Source: JBGUVL01 sp964370395 | Lineage (GTDB): Bacteria > Bacillota_I > Bacilli_A > Erysipelotrichales > Erysipelotrichaceae | DNA length: 7,177 bases | Assembly (NCBI GenBank): GCA_964370395.1 | Contig: CAYJIZ010000035.1 | Coordinates: 1 to 7,177, forward strand | Reading direction: 5' to 3' | In this document: positions 1 to 5,581 of the stretch, in pieces | Layout: every line of letters begins with the position of its first letter | How positions within the stretch are numbered: position 1 is the first letter of the stretch | Notes under the pieces: generated by a model | Seen by the model: only the letters and a program-made list of their open reading frames with translations | Told to the model about the DNA's origin: nothing | The model's database searches: none | Translations under genes and position numbers: made by a program

Positions 1-34
1 AAATCCTGTGTTTATCGGGTCTTTCTGAGTTTAG

Positions 35-172
35 TCCAATTATTACACATTCATCATTTGCCATTCGGGAATGCGTAGTCAAAGAGCAAGTAAATATTTA
101 AGTAAAAAAGGGTACGACGTCACAAATGTAAGTGGTGGTATGAGTGCTTATAAAGGAAAGGTGGTGCGTTAA
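35..172 (+). pseudogene. C-terminal part of a single-domain rhodanese, apparently broken or frameshifted upstream
   Basis: The frame ending at the TAA at 170-172 encodes the C-terminal half of a rhodanese (sulfurtransferase) domain. It includes the active-site loop CHSGMRS, with the catalytic cysteine codon at 59-61, followed by a helix (QRASKYLSKKGYDV) and the closing NVSGGMSAYKG segment typical of the fold. Such proteins carry persulfide sulfur on the loop cysteine and pass it to thiols. The same frame is closed by TGA at 26-28 and TAG at 32-34, so the N-terminal half is not in frame within this window. Either the window catches a gene with a frameshift or small deletion near base 35, or this is a decayed copy. 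The stop lies 1 nt before the next gene's ATG, which indicates operon membership with the reductase. The rhodanese assignment is firm; its status as a pseudogene is an inference. Confidence 0.6.
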
Positions 173-173
173 A

Positions 174-1826
174 ATGAAAACAATTATCGTTGGAGGTGTA
201 GCGGGAGGAATGTCTTGTGCAACTCGTTTACGCCGTCTTGATGAACACCGTGAAATCATTGTTTTAGAAAAAGGTGAATATGTATCGTTTGCGAATTGTG
301 GACTTCCCTACTATATTGGTGAAGAAATCAAACAAAGAGATTCTTTAATTGTACAAACGCCGCAACAACTGCAAGATCGTTTTCAATTAGATGTTCGAAC
401 TAACCATGAGGTAGTAGCGATTCATCCTGAAACAAAAACAATCAGTATTAAAAACAATCAACACGTTTATGAAGAAAGTTATGATGAACTAGTGTTGTCC
501 CCTGGTGCAAAACCATTCATTCCACCAATTGAAGGAATGTTAGAAGCCAAAAATGTTTATAGTGTGCGTAACATTCCAGATATCGATAGAATTATGCAAA
601 CATTAGCTACGAAGCAAGTACGTAATGTTACGATTTTAGGTGCTGGTTTTATTGGTTTGGAAATGGCTGAAAACTTACGTAAACGCAATATCGAAGTGAA
701 TCTAGTTGATATGCTAGATCATGTATTAGCTAATGCTGATGTGGAAATGGCTTCTTTCTTACACAATGAACTCGTTGCGAATAATGTAAACTTGTACTTA
801 AACAAACAAGTTGTTGCCTTGCAACAAGAAGGACATCTTCTAGTATTTAATGATGGTTCTACTCTTACTACAGATATGATTATTGCAAGTGTTGGAATCA
901 TTCCCGATACTAAATTCTTAAATGGCAGTGGTATTGAGGTGAGTACAAGAGGAGGCATCATTGTAGATGAAAATTATGAAACAAGCCAACCAAGCATTTA
1001 TGCTGTTGGGGATGCTTCTTTAAGCAAACACTACATTACAAAAGAAGACGTGATGATTGCACTGGCTTCTCCAGCAAATCGACAAGGAAGACAAGTAGCT
1101 GACGTTATTGTGAACCAACGCAAAAATGCAAATAAGGGTAATTTAGGAACAGCAATCGTACGTGTCTTCAATGTTACCTTTGCTTATACTGGTTTAAATG
1201 AAAACCAACTACGCCAACAAGGTTATGATTACGACAGTGTTCACATTCAAAGCAAAGACCATGCGGGTTATTATCCAGATAGTACGATGATTGAATTAAA
1301 ACTATTATTTAATCCGAATACAGGTGAAATCTATGGTGCACAAGCAGTCGGAGAAAACGGCGTTGACAAACGCATTGATGTCATTGCTACTGCCATCAAA
1401 GCAAAACTAAGTGTATTTGATCTACAAGAGTTAGAACTTACCTACGCTCCCCCATTTAGTTCAGCAAAAGATCCTGTTAATATGTTAGGATATGCTGCAA
1501 GTAATATTGTTGAACAAGTTTCAAAAAACATTCAATGGTTTGAATTGGATGATTATGTTGCACAAGGAGCACAATTATTGGATGTTCGTGAAGAAAACGA
1601 ACAAACAAAAGGAACGATTCAAGGTGCCCTTTGTATTCCTCTTCATTCACTACGTGAAAATTTGGATAAACTGGACCCTAATAAGGAAATCGTTGTTTAT
1701 TGCCATAGTGGCTTGCGTAGTTACTTAGCAGAACGTATTTTAAAACAAAACAACTTCGAAGTGAAGAATTTAGATGGTGCATTTCATATTTATGCGATGA
1801 TGCATCCAGATAAGATTGCGAGGTAA
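174..1826 (+). CDS. CoA-disulfide/CoA-persulfide reductase with C-terminal rhodanese domain
   Basis: This flavoprotein of about 550 residues belongs to the CoADR-rhodanese fusion family. Members use NAD(P)H to reduce CoA disulfide, CoA persulfide or polysulfide in the cytoplasm. Visible parts are the FAD Rossmann motif GGVAGGMS (residues 7-14), the single redox cysteine C42 in SFANCGLPYYIG, LSPGAKP, the NAD(P)H-binding motif GAGFIG (156-161), the second FAD motif YAVGDA with D280, and the dimerisation domain with AGYYP and LTYAPPFSSAKDPVN. A rhodanese domain follows, with LLDVRE and the loop CHSGLRS (C510). The length matches the fused family; plain CoADRs are about 440 residues. The ATG at 174 is preferred over an in-frame GTG at 144, because an AAAGGTGG ribosome site precedes it and the family starts at MKxIIVGG. 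It sits 1 nt after the rhodanese stop and 2 nt before the CstR-like gene. Context favours CoA-persulfide as substrate, as in the Enterococcus faecalis enzyme; that is inferred. Confidence 0.93.
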   Translation: MKTIIVGGVAGGMSCATRLRRLDEHREIIVLEKGEYVSFANCGLPYYIGEEIKQRDSLIVQTPQQLQDRFQLDVRTNHEVVAIHPETKTISIKNNQHVYEESYDELVLSPGAKPFIPPIEGMLEAKNVYSVRNIPDIDRIMQTLATKQVRNVTILGAGFIGLEMAENLRKRNIEVNLVDMLDHVLANADVEMASFLHNELVANNVNLYLNKQVVALQQEGHLLVFNDGSTLTTDMIIASVGIIPDTKFLNGSGIEVSTRGGIIVDENYETSQPSIYAVGDASLSKHYITKEDVMIALASPANRQGRQVADVIVNQRKNANKGNLGTAIVRVFNVTFAYTGLNENQLRQQGYDYDSVHIQSKDHAGYYPDSTMIELKLLFNPNTGEIYGAQAVGENGVDKRIDVIATAIKAKLSVFDLQELELTYAPPFSSAKDPVNMLGYAASNIVEQVSKNIQWFELDDYVAQGAQLLDVREENEQTKGTIQGALCIPLHSLRENLDKLDPNKEIVVYCHSGLRSYLAERILKQNNFEVKNLDGAFHIYAMMHPDKIAR

Positions 1827-1828
1827 CG

Positions 1829-2077
1829 ATGAACTGTGATGTGAAAATTAAAAATCGAGTGCACCGTTGTGAAGGACAAATGCGCGGTATCATCAAGATG
1901 ATGGACGAGCACAAAGATTGCAAAGAAATTGTGACACAGCTTAGTGCTGTTCGTTCAAGTATCGACAAGATTATCGCATTAATCGCTGTAAACAATTTAC
2001 AGCAATCCTATGAGAATGAACAAGCTAGCCAAGAAGAAATACAAAAAGCAGTCGATTTATTTTTAAAATCAAGATAA
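1829..2077 (+). CDS. CsoR/CstR-family repressor, probable persulfide sensor with variant cysteine set
   Basis: This 82-residue protein is an all-helical DUF156 (CsoR/RcnR/CstR) repressor. The family signature is clear: NRVHRCEGQMRGIIKMM, then KDCKEIVTQLSAVRSSID, with C31 at the conserved first sensing position. It aligns without gaps to Staphylococcus aureus CstR (from memory) over the first 60 residues. The second CstR cysteine, C60, is Ser here (NNLQQSY, TCC codon), and the Cu(I)-binding His and Cys of CsoR in this helix are also absent. Two extra cysteines occur at C3 and C14. The start is 2 nt after the reductase stop, and its ribosome site (GAGGT) lies inside the reductase gene, so translation is coupled. 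A terminator follows directly. It likely represses this sulfur operon in response to persulfide; any operator would lie upstream of the window. Sensing chemistry may differ from classical CstR. Confidence 0.85.
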   Translation: MNCDVKIKNRVHRCEGQMRGIIKMMDEHKDCKEIVTQLSAVRSSIDKIIALIAVNNLQQSYENEQASQEEIQKAVDLFLKSR

Positions 2078-2082
2078 CAAAT

Positions 2083-2131
2083 AACCCATGTTGATGCATA
2101 CAATTTGTGTAGATCACATGGGTTTTCTTTT
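2083..2131 (+). terminator. Intrinsic terminator of the sulfur operon
   Basis: A 9-bp perfect stem pairs AACCCATGT (2083-2091) with ACATGGGTT (2116-2124). The intervening bases can extend the pairing through GAT/ATC after a one-base bulge. A T-rich run (TTTTCTTTT) follows at once. It begins 5 nt after the repressor's stop codon, so it ends the transcript and separates it from the pirin gene. Confidence 0.85.
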
Positions 2132-2211
2132 AATTTGTCGCTTTATTTATGCATTTTTTATGATTTGTTGAGATTGTTAAGTAACTGACATAATTAACAT
2201 AAGCATATTGA

Positions 2212-2240
2212 TTGTCTTTGTTATCATTATCACCTATGAT
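2212..2240 (+). promoter_or_regulatory. Predicted sigma-A promoter of the pirin gene
   Basis: A -35-like TTGTCT (2212-2217, 4 of 6 consensus bases) and a -10 TATGAT (2235-2240, 5 of 6) are separated by exactly 17 bp. Transcription would start near 2247, leaving a leader of about 30 nt before the ATG. Other AT-rich combinations upstream (for example TTGAGA with TAATTA) are possible, so the choice is moderate. Confidence 0.45.
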
Positions 2241-2244
2241 GACA
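2219..2244. promoter_or_regulatory. Inverted repeat overlapping the pirin promoter, candidate operator
   Basis: TGTTATCAT (2219-2227) and ATGATGACA (2236-2244) form an inverted repeat with 8 of 9 matching positions and an 8-bp spacer. It covers the downstream part of the promoter spacer and all of the predicted -10 box, where a bound repressor would block RNA polymerase. The regulator is not identifiable from the sequence. Confidence 0.4.
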
Positions 2245-2276
2245 CTATACACACAAATGTGAAAGGAGTGAGTGCA

Positions 2277-3122
2277 ATGCAAAGAGAAATAATACATAAA
2301 ATAAAAGGTTTTCCAACAGTAGATGGGGCTGGTGTGCATTTAATTCGTGTTCTTGGAAACAACACAGTAGATAGTTATGACCCCATTTTGATGCTAGATT
2401 CATTCGATAGTTTAAATCCAGAGGAATATATTGCAGGATTTCCTATGCATCCCCATCGTGGCATCGAAACCATTAGTTTGATTGTACATGGAAATATGTC
2501 ACACCGTGATAGTCTAGGAAACAGCGCTAGCATAAGTGATGGCGAGGTACAATGGATGAGTGCAGGATCAGGTATCATGCATGAAGAACGTTTGGAACCA
2601 GCCCAACGATTATTAGGTGTACAACTATGGTTAAACTTACCTAAAAAAGATAAGATGTCACAACCCGCCTACCAAAGTATTCATAAGGATGATATTGAAG
2701 AGATTGCGCTTGATCATGCTACGCTTCGATTAATTGCTGGTAACTACAAACAGCACAAAGGGTTTCAATCTCGTTATTTACCTTTGGATTATTATCATAT
2801 CATTGTCGAACCACATAAAAAAATCACCATTGAAATGGAGGAAGACAAATCGGTCATGGTCTTTCTACTTCTTGGAGATGGCGTAATTGCAAATGAAGTG
2901 GTAAGCGAGAAAACGGCAGTGAAACTGAGTAAAGGTACTTCCCTAAGCATAGAAGCGATGGATACTCCTTTGCAAGTATTATATTTAAGTTCTGATCGTT
3001 TGGATGAACCAGTTAGTTGGGGTGGTCCTATCGTGATGAACACACATGATGAGTTAGAAGAAGCGTTCCATGAATTGCGTAATGGAACATTCTTAAAGCA
3101 ACAAGCAAAATACGAAAAATAA
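2277..3122 (+). CDS. Pirin-family bicupin protein
   Basis: This 281-residue protein has the pirin architecture of two tandem cupin barrels. All four metal ligands are present in the N-terminal cupin: H58 and H60 in GFPMHPHRGIETI, and H102 and E104 in GSGIMHEE. The family landmarks GEVQWMSAGSGIMHEE and LLGVQLWLNLP are clear. Bacterial pirins bind Fe or another divalent metal. Some are quercetin 2,3-dioxygenases and others are redox- or metabolism-linked partner proteins, so the substrate here is unknown. The ATG at 2277 is chosen because AAAGGAG (2262-2268) sits 8 nt upstream. A longer reading from 2208 would place the predicted promoter and operator inside the gene. It follows the sulfur operon's terminator and has its own promoter, so it is probably monocistronic. 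Cytoplasmic; no signal peptide is seen. Confidence 0.9.
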   Translation: MQREIIHKIKGFPTVDGAGVHLIRVLGNNTVDSYDPILMLDSFDSLNPEEYIAGFPMHPHRGIETISLIVHGNMSHRDSLGNSASISDGEVQWMSAGSGIMHEERLEPAQRLLGVQLWLNLPKKDKMSQPAYQSIHKDDIEEIALDHATLRLIAGNYKQHKGFQSRYLPLDYYHIIVEPHKKITIEMEEDKSVMVFLLLGDGVIANEVVSEKTAVKLSKGTSLSIEAMDTPLQVLYLSSDRLDEPVSWGGPIVMNTHDELEEAFHELRNGTFLKQQAKYEK

Positions 3123-3147
3123 TACAAATAAGCAAAAAAAGAAGAAT

Positions 3148-3288
3148 ATGGTAGCTACTCACAAGACAGTAAACAAACAACTGAAAAGGGTAGCTGTCAT
3201 ACCGGGTGCAAAGCAAAACGGGGGTATCGTCTTAACTGGCGGTGCGCCCGTTTTGTCACGCAGTAGAAGTCTATTTTCGAGGGTATGA
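3148..3288 (+). CDS. Small ORF of unknown function containing a large inverted repeat
   Basis: A 46-codon ORF opens with ATG after an AGAAG ribosome-site-like stretch and ends at TGA 3286-3288. The peptide is basic (MVATHKTVNKQLKRV at its start, SRSRSLFSRV at its end) with a central GGIVLTGGAP segment, no membrane helix and no domain that I recognise. It may be a leader-type ORF, or non-coding element DNA that happens to be open. The inverted repeat at 3214-3255 lies within it, which suggests that structure may matter more than the peptide. Confidence 0.25.
   Translation: MVATHKTVNKQLKRVAVIPGAKQNGGIVLTGGAPVLSRSRSLFSRV
3214..3255. repeat. 9-bp inverted repeat with 24-nt loop
   Basis: CAAAACGGG (3214-3222) pairs perfectly with CCCGTTTTG (3247-3255) around a 24-nt GC-richer loop. 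There is no T-run on either side, so it does not look like a terminator. It could be an RNA structure in the leader of element genes or a protein-binding site. Confidence 0.5.
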
Positions 3289-3292
3289 GTAT

Positions 3293-3325
3293 AAAACCAT
3301 TACCATCCCCGTTTCGGTGGTTTTT
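3293..3325. terminator. Candidate bidirectional terminator between converging genes
   Basis: AAAACCA (3293-3299) and TGGTTTT (3318-3324) are perfect inverted arms. An inner stem, ACCATC (3302-3307) with GGTGGT (3316-3321), is an alternative. Each strand ends in a short T-run (TTTTT on +, TTTT on -). It lies 10 nt beyond the stop of the minus-strand MerR gene and downstream of the plus-strand pirin and small ORF, where a shared terminator is expected. Confidence 0.5.
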
Positions 3326-3334
3326 CAGTTTAAA

Positions 3335-4195
3335 CTAACGAATAACGTCTGTTGGGTATTTTTCAATAAACACTTTATTTGCTTTCTCCAGTGCTCTGTG
3401 ATAGTCACGATACGATTTACTTAACTGCTTCATTGCTGGAATAAAAACATCTTGATAGCCACTTGTACTATTAAAATTCTTAAATAACACTTGAAGCCTG
3501 TATGTCGGAGATTTTTTGTATTCGTCGGATTGTTTGAACGCTAAATATTGCTCCAGCATTTCTTTGTTATCTACAATATATTCTTCGGGGTTATGAACGG
3601 CTTTATCAATATTTTCGGACATATTGGCAACGAAACGTTCGTCAAAATTTTTGGTTGCTTCATCAAGATATTCCTGCAGATCGACGGGAATATCAAAACC
3701 TACACCGTCCAAGAAAGCAATAATTCTTTCAAACGCTCCTTGTTGTTCTTCGGTTGTAATAGGTTCATTCAGATACAAGGCGAAATGCAGACTTACATAT
3801 TTCCCATAATATCCCGGAAATACATCTATTAACCGTTCTAAAATGGATTGTTTCTTTTCAAGAGTTTCCAACTGCAAACGGATATACTCCCAGTCTTGAT
3901 TTTGAGCAAGTTTTTGTGCCAATTCTTGCTTGGTTTTTAACGTCTCTATCTCCAATGTCTTTTTGTTTGATAGATTGTGTAGTGCGGTTTTGTCATTTAG
4001 GACAGTTTGAATATCTGGGATAGACAATCCTAATTTGCGTAATACGGCAATCTTTTTTAACCGCTCCATATCATTTACAGAAAAATCACGATACCCATTT
4101 TCTAATATTTGAGGTTGAATTAACCGTTGTTCCTCATAATATTCAATCGCTTTTTTTGTCAGTTTGCATTTTTTGCAAACTTCATTGATAAGCAT
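3335..4195 (-). CDS. MerR-family transcriptional regulator with uncharacterised C-terminal domain
   Basis: This 286-residue protein begins with a MerR winged-helix DNA-binding domain (about residues 1-70: MLINEVCKKCKLTKKAIEYYEEQRLI, then NGYRDFSVNDMERLKKIAVLRKLGLSIPDIQ). A Lys/Gln/Glu-rich coiled coil follows (about 75-125) that should form the antiparallel dimer helix. The remaining ~160 residues are helical and charged, with aromatic clusters (FPGYYGKYVSLHFALYLNE), and match no effector domain I recognise; they are not GyrI-like or TipAS-like on inspection. A CKKC pair (C7, C10) lies in the first helix. The ATG at 4195 is chosen over a TTG 15 nt upstream because GGAGGTGA (4201-4208) sits 5 nt before it. 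A promoter with a MerR-type 19-bp spacer lies directly upstream, so autoregulation is likely. No target gene accompanies it in this remnant; its partner cargo may have been lost. Confidence 0.85.
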   Translation of the reverse strand: MLINEVCKKCKLTKKAIEYYEEQRLIQPQILENGYRDFSVNDMERLKKIAVLRKLGLSIPDIQTVLNDKTALHNLSNKKTLEIETLKTKQELAQKLAQNQDWEYIRLQLETLEKKQSILERLIDVFPGYYGKYVSLHFALYLNEPITTEEQQGAFERIIAFLDGVGFDIPVDLQEYLDEATKNFDERFVANMSENIDKAVHNPEEYIVDNKEMLEQYLAFKQSDEYKKSPTYRLQVLFKNFNSTSGYQDVFIPAMKQLSKSYRDYHRALEKANKVFIEKYPTDVIR

Positions 4196-4200
4196 TTCTA

Positions 4201-4208
4201 TCACCTCC
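4201..4208 (-). promoter_or_regulatory. Ribosome binding site that fixes the start of the element MerR gene
   Basis: On the minus strand GGAGGTGA is near-identical to the anti-16S consensus and lies 5 nt upstream of the ATG at 4195. A longer translation starting from the TTG at 4210 would run through this site, so the shorter protein is preferred. Confidence 0.8.
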
Positions 4209-4214
4209 AAAATT

Positions 4215-4245
4215 ATGATAAACCACCCCCCAAGGGGTCAGTCAA
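4215..4245 (-). promoter_or_regulatory. MerR-type promoter (19-bp spacer) of the element MerR gene
   Basis: On the minus strand, TTGACT (4240-4245) and TATCAT (4215-4220) each match sigma-A consensus at 5 of 6 bases but are 19 bp apart. This over-long spacer is characteristic of promoters that MerR proteins activate by twisting the DNA. The spacer carries a CCCC-TT-GGGG dyad as the probable operator. It lies 7 nt from the ribosome site, so the leader is very short. Confidence 0.65.
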
Positions 4246-4295
4246 TAGTTTTTGAAATATTTTTGTTTTTCTTTTAAAAATCTTCTCTAAAAGTT

Positions 4296-4312
4296 GGCAA
4301 AATGCCTTTGCC
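4296..4312. repeat. Short inverted repeat upstream of the mobC-like gene
   Basis: GGCAAA (4296-4301) and TTTGCC (4307-4312) form a 6-bp perfect hairpin with a 5-nt loop, 15 bp before the mobC-like start. Relaxases often recognise an inverted repeat next to the nick site upstream of mobC-type genes, so this could be part of an old transfer origin. No nick sequence is recognised. Confidence 0.25.
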
Positions 4313-4326
4313 CAGTGTAGTAGGAA

Positions 4327-4521
4327 GTGACGCCGGAAACAAAGGGGTTAATACCAATACAAAATCGAAAACGGGATAATCAGATTATCGTGCGGGTGAG
4401 AGAGCAAGAACGGCAGCTTATTGAGGAAAAGATGAAGCAGATGCCAACAGTCAACTTATCCGCTTACGCTCGCAAAATACGGAACAGGTTATCCTGTTCC
4501 TATGCTTGCTACGAAACTTAA
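4327..4521 (+). pseudogene. Truncated mobC-like relaxosome accessory protein
   Basis: The first ~50 codons match the N-terminus of MobC-type mobilisation proteins of Gram-positive integrative elements. A basic leader (NRKRDNQ) precedes a ribbon-helix-helix unit: strand QIIVRVRE, helix QERQLIEEKMKQM, helix NLSAYARK. These proteins bind the transfer origin and assist the relaxase. Family members continue for roughly 60 more residues. Here the match stops at K50 (codon 4474-4476), and an unrelated 14-residue tail runs to TAA at 4519-4521. The start is a GTG at 4327; an in-frame TAG at 4321 blocks anything further upstream, and the ribosome site is weak. The remaining peptide could in principle still bind DNA, but loss of the C-terminal part and of the relaxase makes it a remnant. 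Confidence 0.65.
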
Positions 4522-4582
4522 TCGGCAGAAAGGACGGGAAAATTTGCAGAAAGATGTTGATAAAAAAGACGGGAATCGATAA
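4478..4582 (+). pseudogene. Orphan C-terminal tail of an unidentified element protein
   Basis: In the +1 frame relative to the mobC-like gene, the reading frame from about 4478 encodes YGTGYPVPMLATKLNR, then a very basic, Lys/Arg/Asp-rich tail ending KKDGNR before TAA at 4580-4582. The polar end is typical of the C-terminus of a larger mobilisation protein such as a relaxase. It begins right where the MobC similarity ends, as expected if an internal deletion joined two genes. The parent protein is not identified. Confidence 0.3.
4481..4500. repeat. 8-bp palindromic hairpin at the deletion junction
   Basis: GGAACAGG (4481-4488) and CCTGTTCC (4493-4500) are perfect inverted arms around a TTAT loop. 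The hairpin starts a few bases after the MobC similarity ends, so it coincides with the breakpoint. No T-run follows, so it is not a typical terminator. Confidence 0.6.
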
Positions 4583-4649
4583 AACGAAGGTATGCAATCC
4601 TGTAATGGCGGACTGCCCGCCGCCTTGCTCTACGACCTGCAAAACGGAG

Positions 4650-4677
4650 AAACGGCATAGCCGAAGCTACGCCGTTT
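4650..4677 (-). terminator. UUCG-loop hairpin downstream of the BmrR-like gene
   Basis: Read on the minus strand, a 12-bp stem closes a C(UUCG)G tetraloop, with a single G-U wobble. On the plus strand the same site has an A-C mismatch, so the minus-strand RNA is the better fold. The downstream sequence is only moderately T-rich (TTTCTCCGTTTT). It lies 52 bp past the stop of the minus-strand efflux operon, which it probably terminates, although it may have arrived with the element. Confidence 0.6.
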
Positions 4678-4729
4678 CCCGAAAACAATCTTATACTGTT
4701 TTATTGAGCCGCCCCTTACTCTTCCTTTT

Positions 4730-5572
4730 TTATTGTCGTTTTTTCACTGGTATCTGTATTTCAGTTAACCAATCTGCTGGATCATCTTTATTCCAAACAC
4801 CATCAATATATACTTCTCTAGGTAAATCAACAATTTCGTAATCACTTTCCTCTATGAATTTAACTAATGAGGAATACGCATTAAACAATCCGTTATAGGG
4901 TCCTTTATGCAACACACAAGTTGCCAAAGGAACTTGTTCAAAGGTTTTAAATACCAATCCATCGCAATCCTCTTTTTTTTCAGTCACTGATTCACAAATG
5001 ATGGCACTAATATTTGTTTCTTTGAAGTGTGGCTCTTGATAAATGGTAAAACAATAATCAGGTTCCATGCATTCACAACCTAACTTTTCCATTTTTGCTC
5101 CCATTTCAGGCATTTTAGTACATAGCTCTGCATACGTTTCTAACGTTACTAACATACATGCTACATCAACTTTTGGTAAACTTTTTATCACGATAGAATA
5201 ATCACTAGTTGGAATGTTACCATCTAAATACCAATCAATTAAAGCAATTCGTTTGCTTGTGTTGATTTGTTCCATCATTAAAGCATGTTTCTTTTTTTGT
5301 AGTAATTTCGTTTGCGATTCCCCATTTAAAATTTGTTTGATTTCCAATATCGTAAATCCGATTTCACGAAGTGCAATGATACGATACAATTGTGGCATCT
5401 GCGAAGAACGATAATAGCGATAACCATTACTTTCATCTACATACGAAGGATGCAATAACCCGATATCATCATAATAACGTAATGTTTTAATACTAACATG
5501 ATTCATCTGTGCAAACATACCAATGCGATAATAGATTTCTTTTTCTTTCTTACAAGTATTAAACTCATTCAT
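4730..5572 (-). CDS. BmrR/Mta-type MerR activator with GyrI-like ligand-binding domain
   Basis: This 280-residue cytoplasmic regulator has a MerR winged-helix domain (about residues 14-83, with YYRIGMFAQMNHVSIKTLRYYDDIGLL and NGYRYY), a dimerisation coiled coil (about 84-115), and a GyrI-like effector domain (about 125-280). The last includes the family motifs VLHKGPYNGL and PREVYIDGVW, ending in WLTEIQIPVKK. This is the layout of BmrR-like multidrug sensors, which bind lipophilic cations and activate efflux genes. The ATG follows AAGGTG by about 6 nt. The gene begins 9 nt after the permease stop, making it the last gene of the ABC operon. It most likely activates the promoter upstream of the ATPase. 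A cysteine cluster (LGCECMEPDYC) lies in the effector domain and its meaning is unknown. Confidence 0.88.
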   Translation of the reverse strand: MNEFNTCKKEKEIYYRIGMFAQMNHVSIKTLRYYDDIGLLHPSYVDESNGYRYYRSSQMPQLYRIIALREIGFTILEIKQILNGESQTKLLQKKKHALMMEQINTSKRIALIDWYLDGNIPTSDYSIVIKSLPKVDVACMLVTLETYAELCTKMPEMGAKMEKLGCECMEPDYCFTIYQEPHFKETNISAIICESVTEKKEDCDGLVFKTFEQVPLATCVLHKGPYNGLFNAYSSLVKFIEESDYEIVDLPREVYIDGVWNKDDPADWLTEIQIPVKKRQ

Positions 5573-5581
5573 AATATCACC

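Larger units (their letters stand above)
3148..4677. mobile_element. Remnant of an integrative or mobilisable element
   Basis: This interval separates two host-like gene blocks and contains only element-type parts: a small ORF with an inverted repeat, a stand-alone MerR regulator, a mobC-like gene cut after its DNA-binding domain, an orphan protein tail in another frame, and a strong hairpin. The mobC-like portion uses CGG arginine codons, while the flanking genes mostly use CGT and AGA, which agrees with foreign origin. I found no clear flanking direct repeats, integrase or relaxase, so the ends are approximate and the family (possibly Tn1549-like) is an inference. Confidence 0.45.

Noticed and set aside
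144..173. Ten-codon N-terminal extension of the reductase from GTG 144
   Set aside because: It overlaps the rhodanese reading frame, lacks its own ribosome site, and precedes the conserved MKTIIVGG start of the family.
2208..2276. Upstream ATG extension of the pirin gene
   Set aside because: The extension has no family similarity, overlaps the predicted promoter, and a strong ribosome site precedes the ATG at 2277.
4592..4660. A 22-codon ORF (MQSCNGGLPAALLYDLQNGETA) after the orphan tail
   Set aside because: A ribosome-site-like AAGG sits only 1 nt before the ATG, too close to work, and the ORF is short and runs into the hairpin. It is more likely non-coding element DNA.
3148..4677. CRISPR array or tandem repeats in the intergenic and element region
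   Set aside because: I saw only isolated inverted repeats and no regularly spaced direct repeats.
4506..4841. A 111-codon plus-strand ORF
   Set aside because: It runs through the hairpin and antisense into the end of the BmrR-like gene, has no recognisable domain, and its composition looks like debris.
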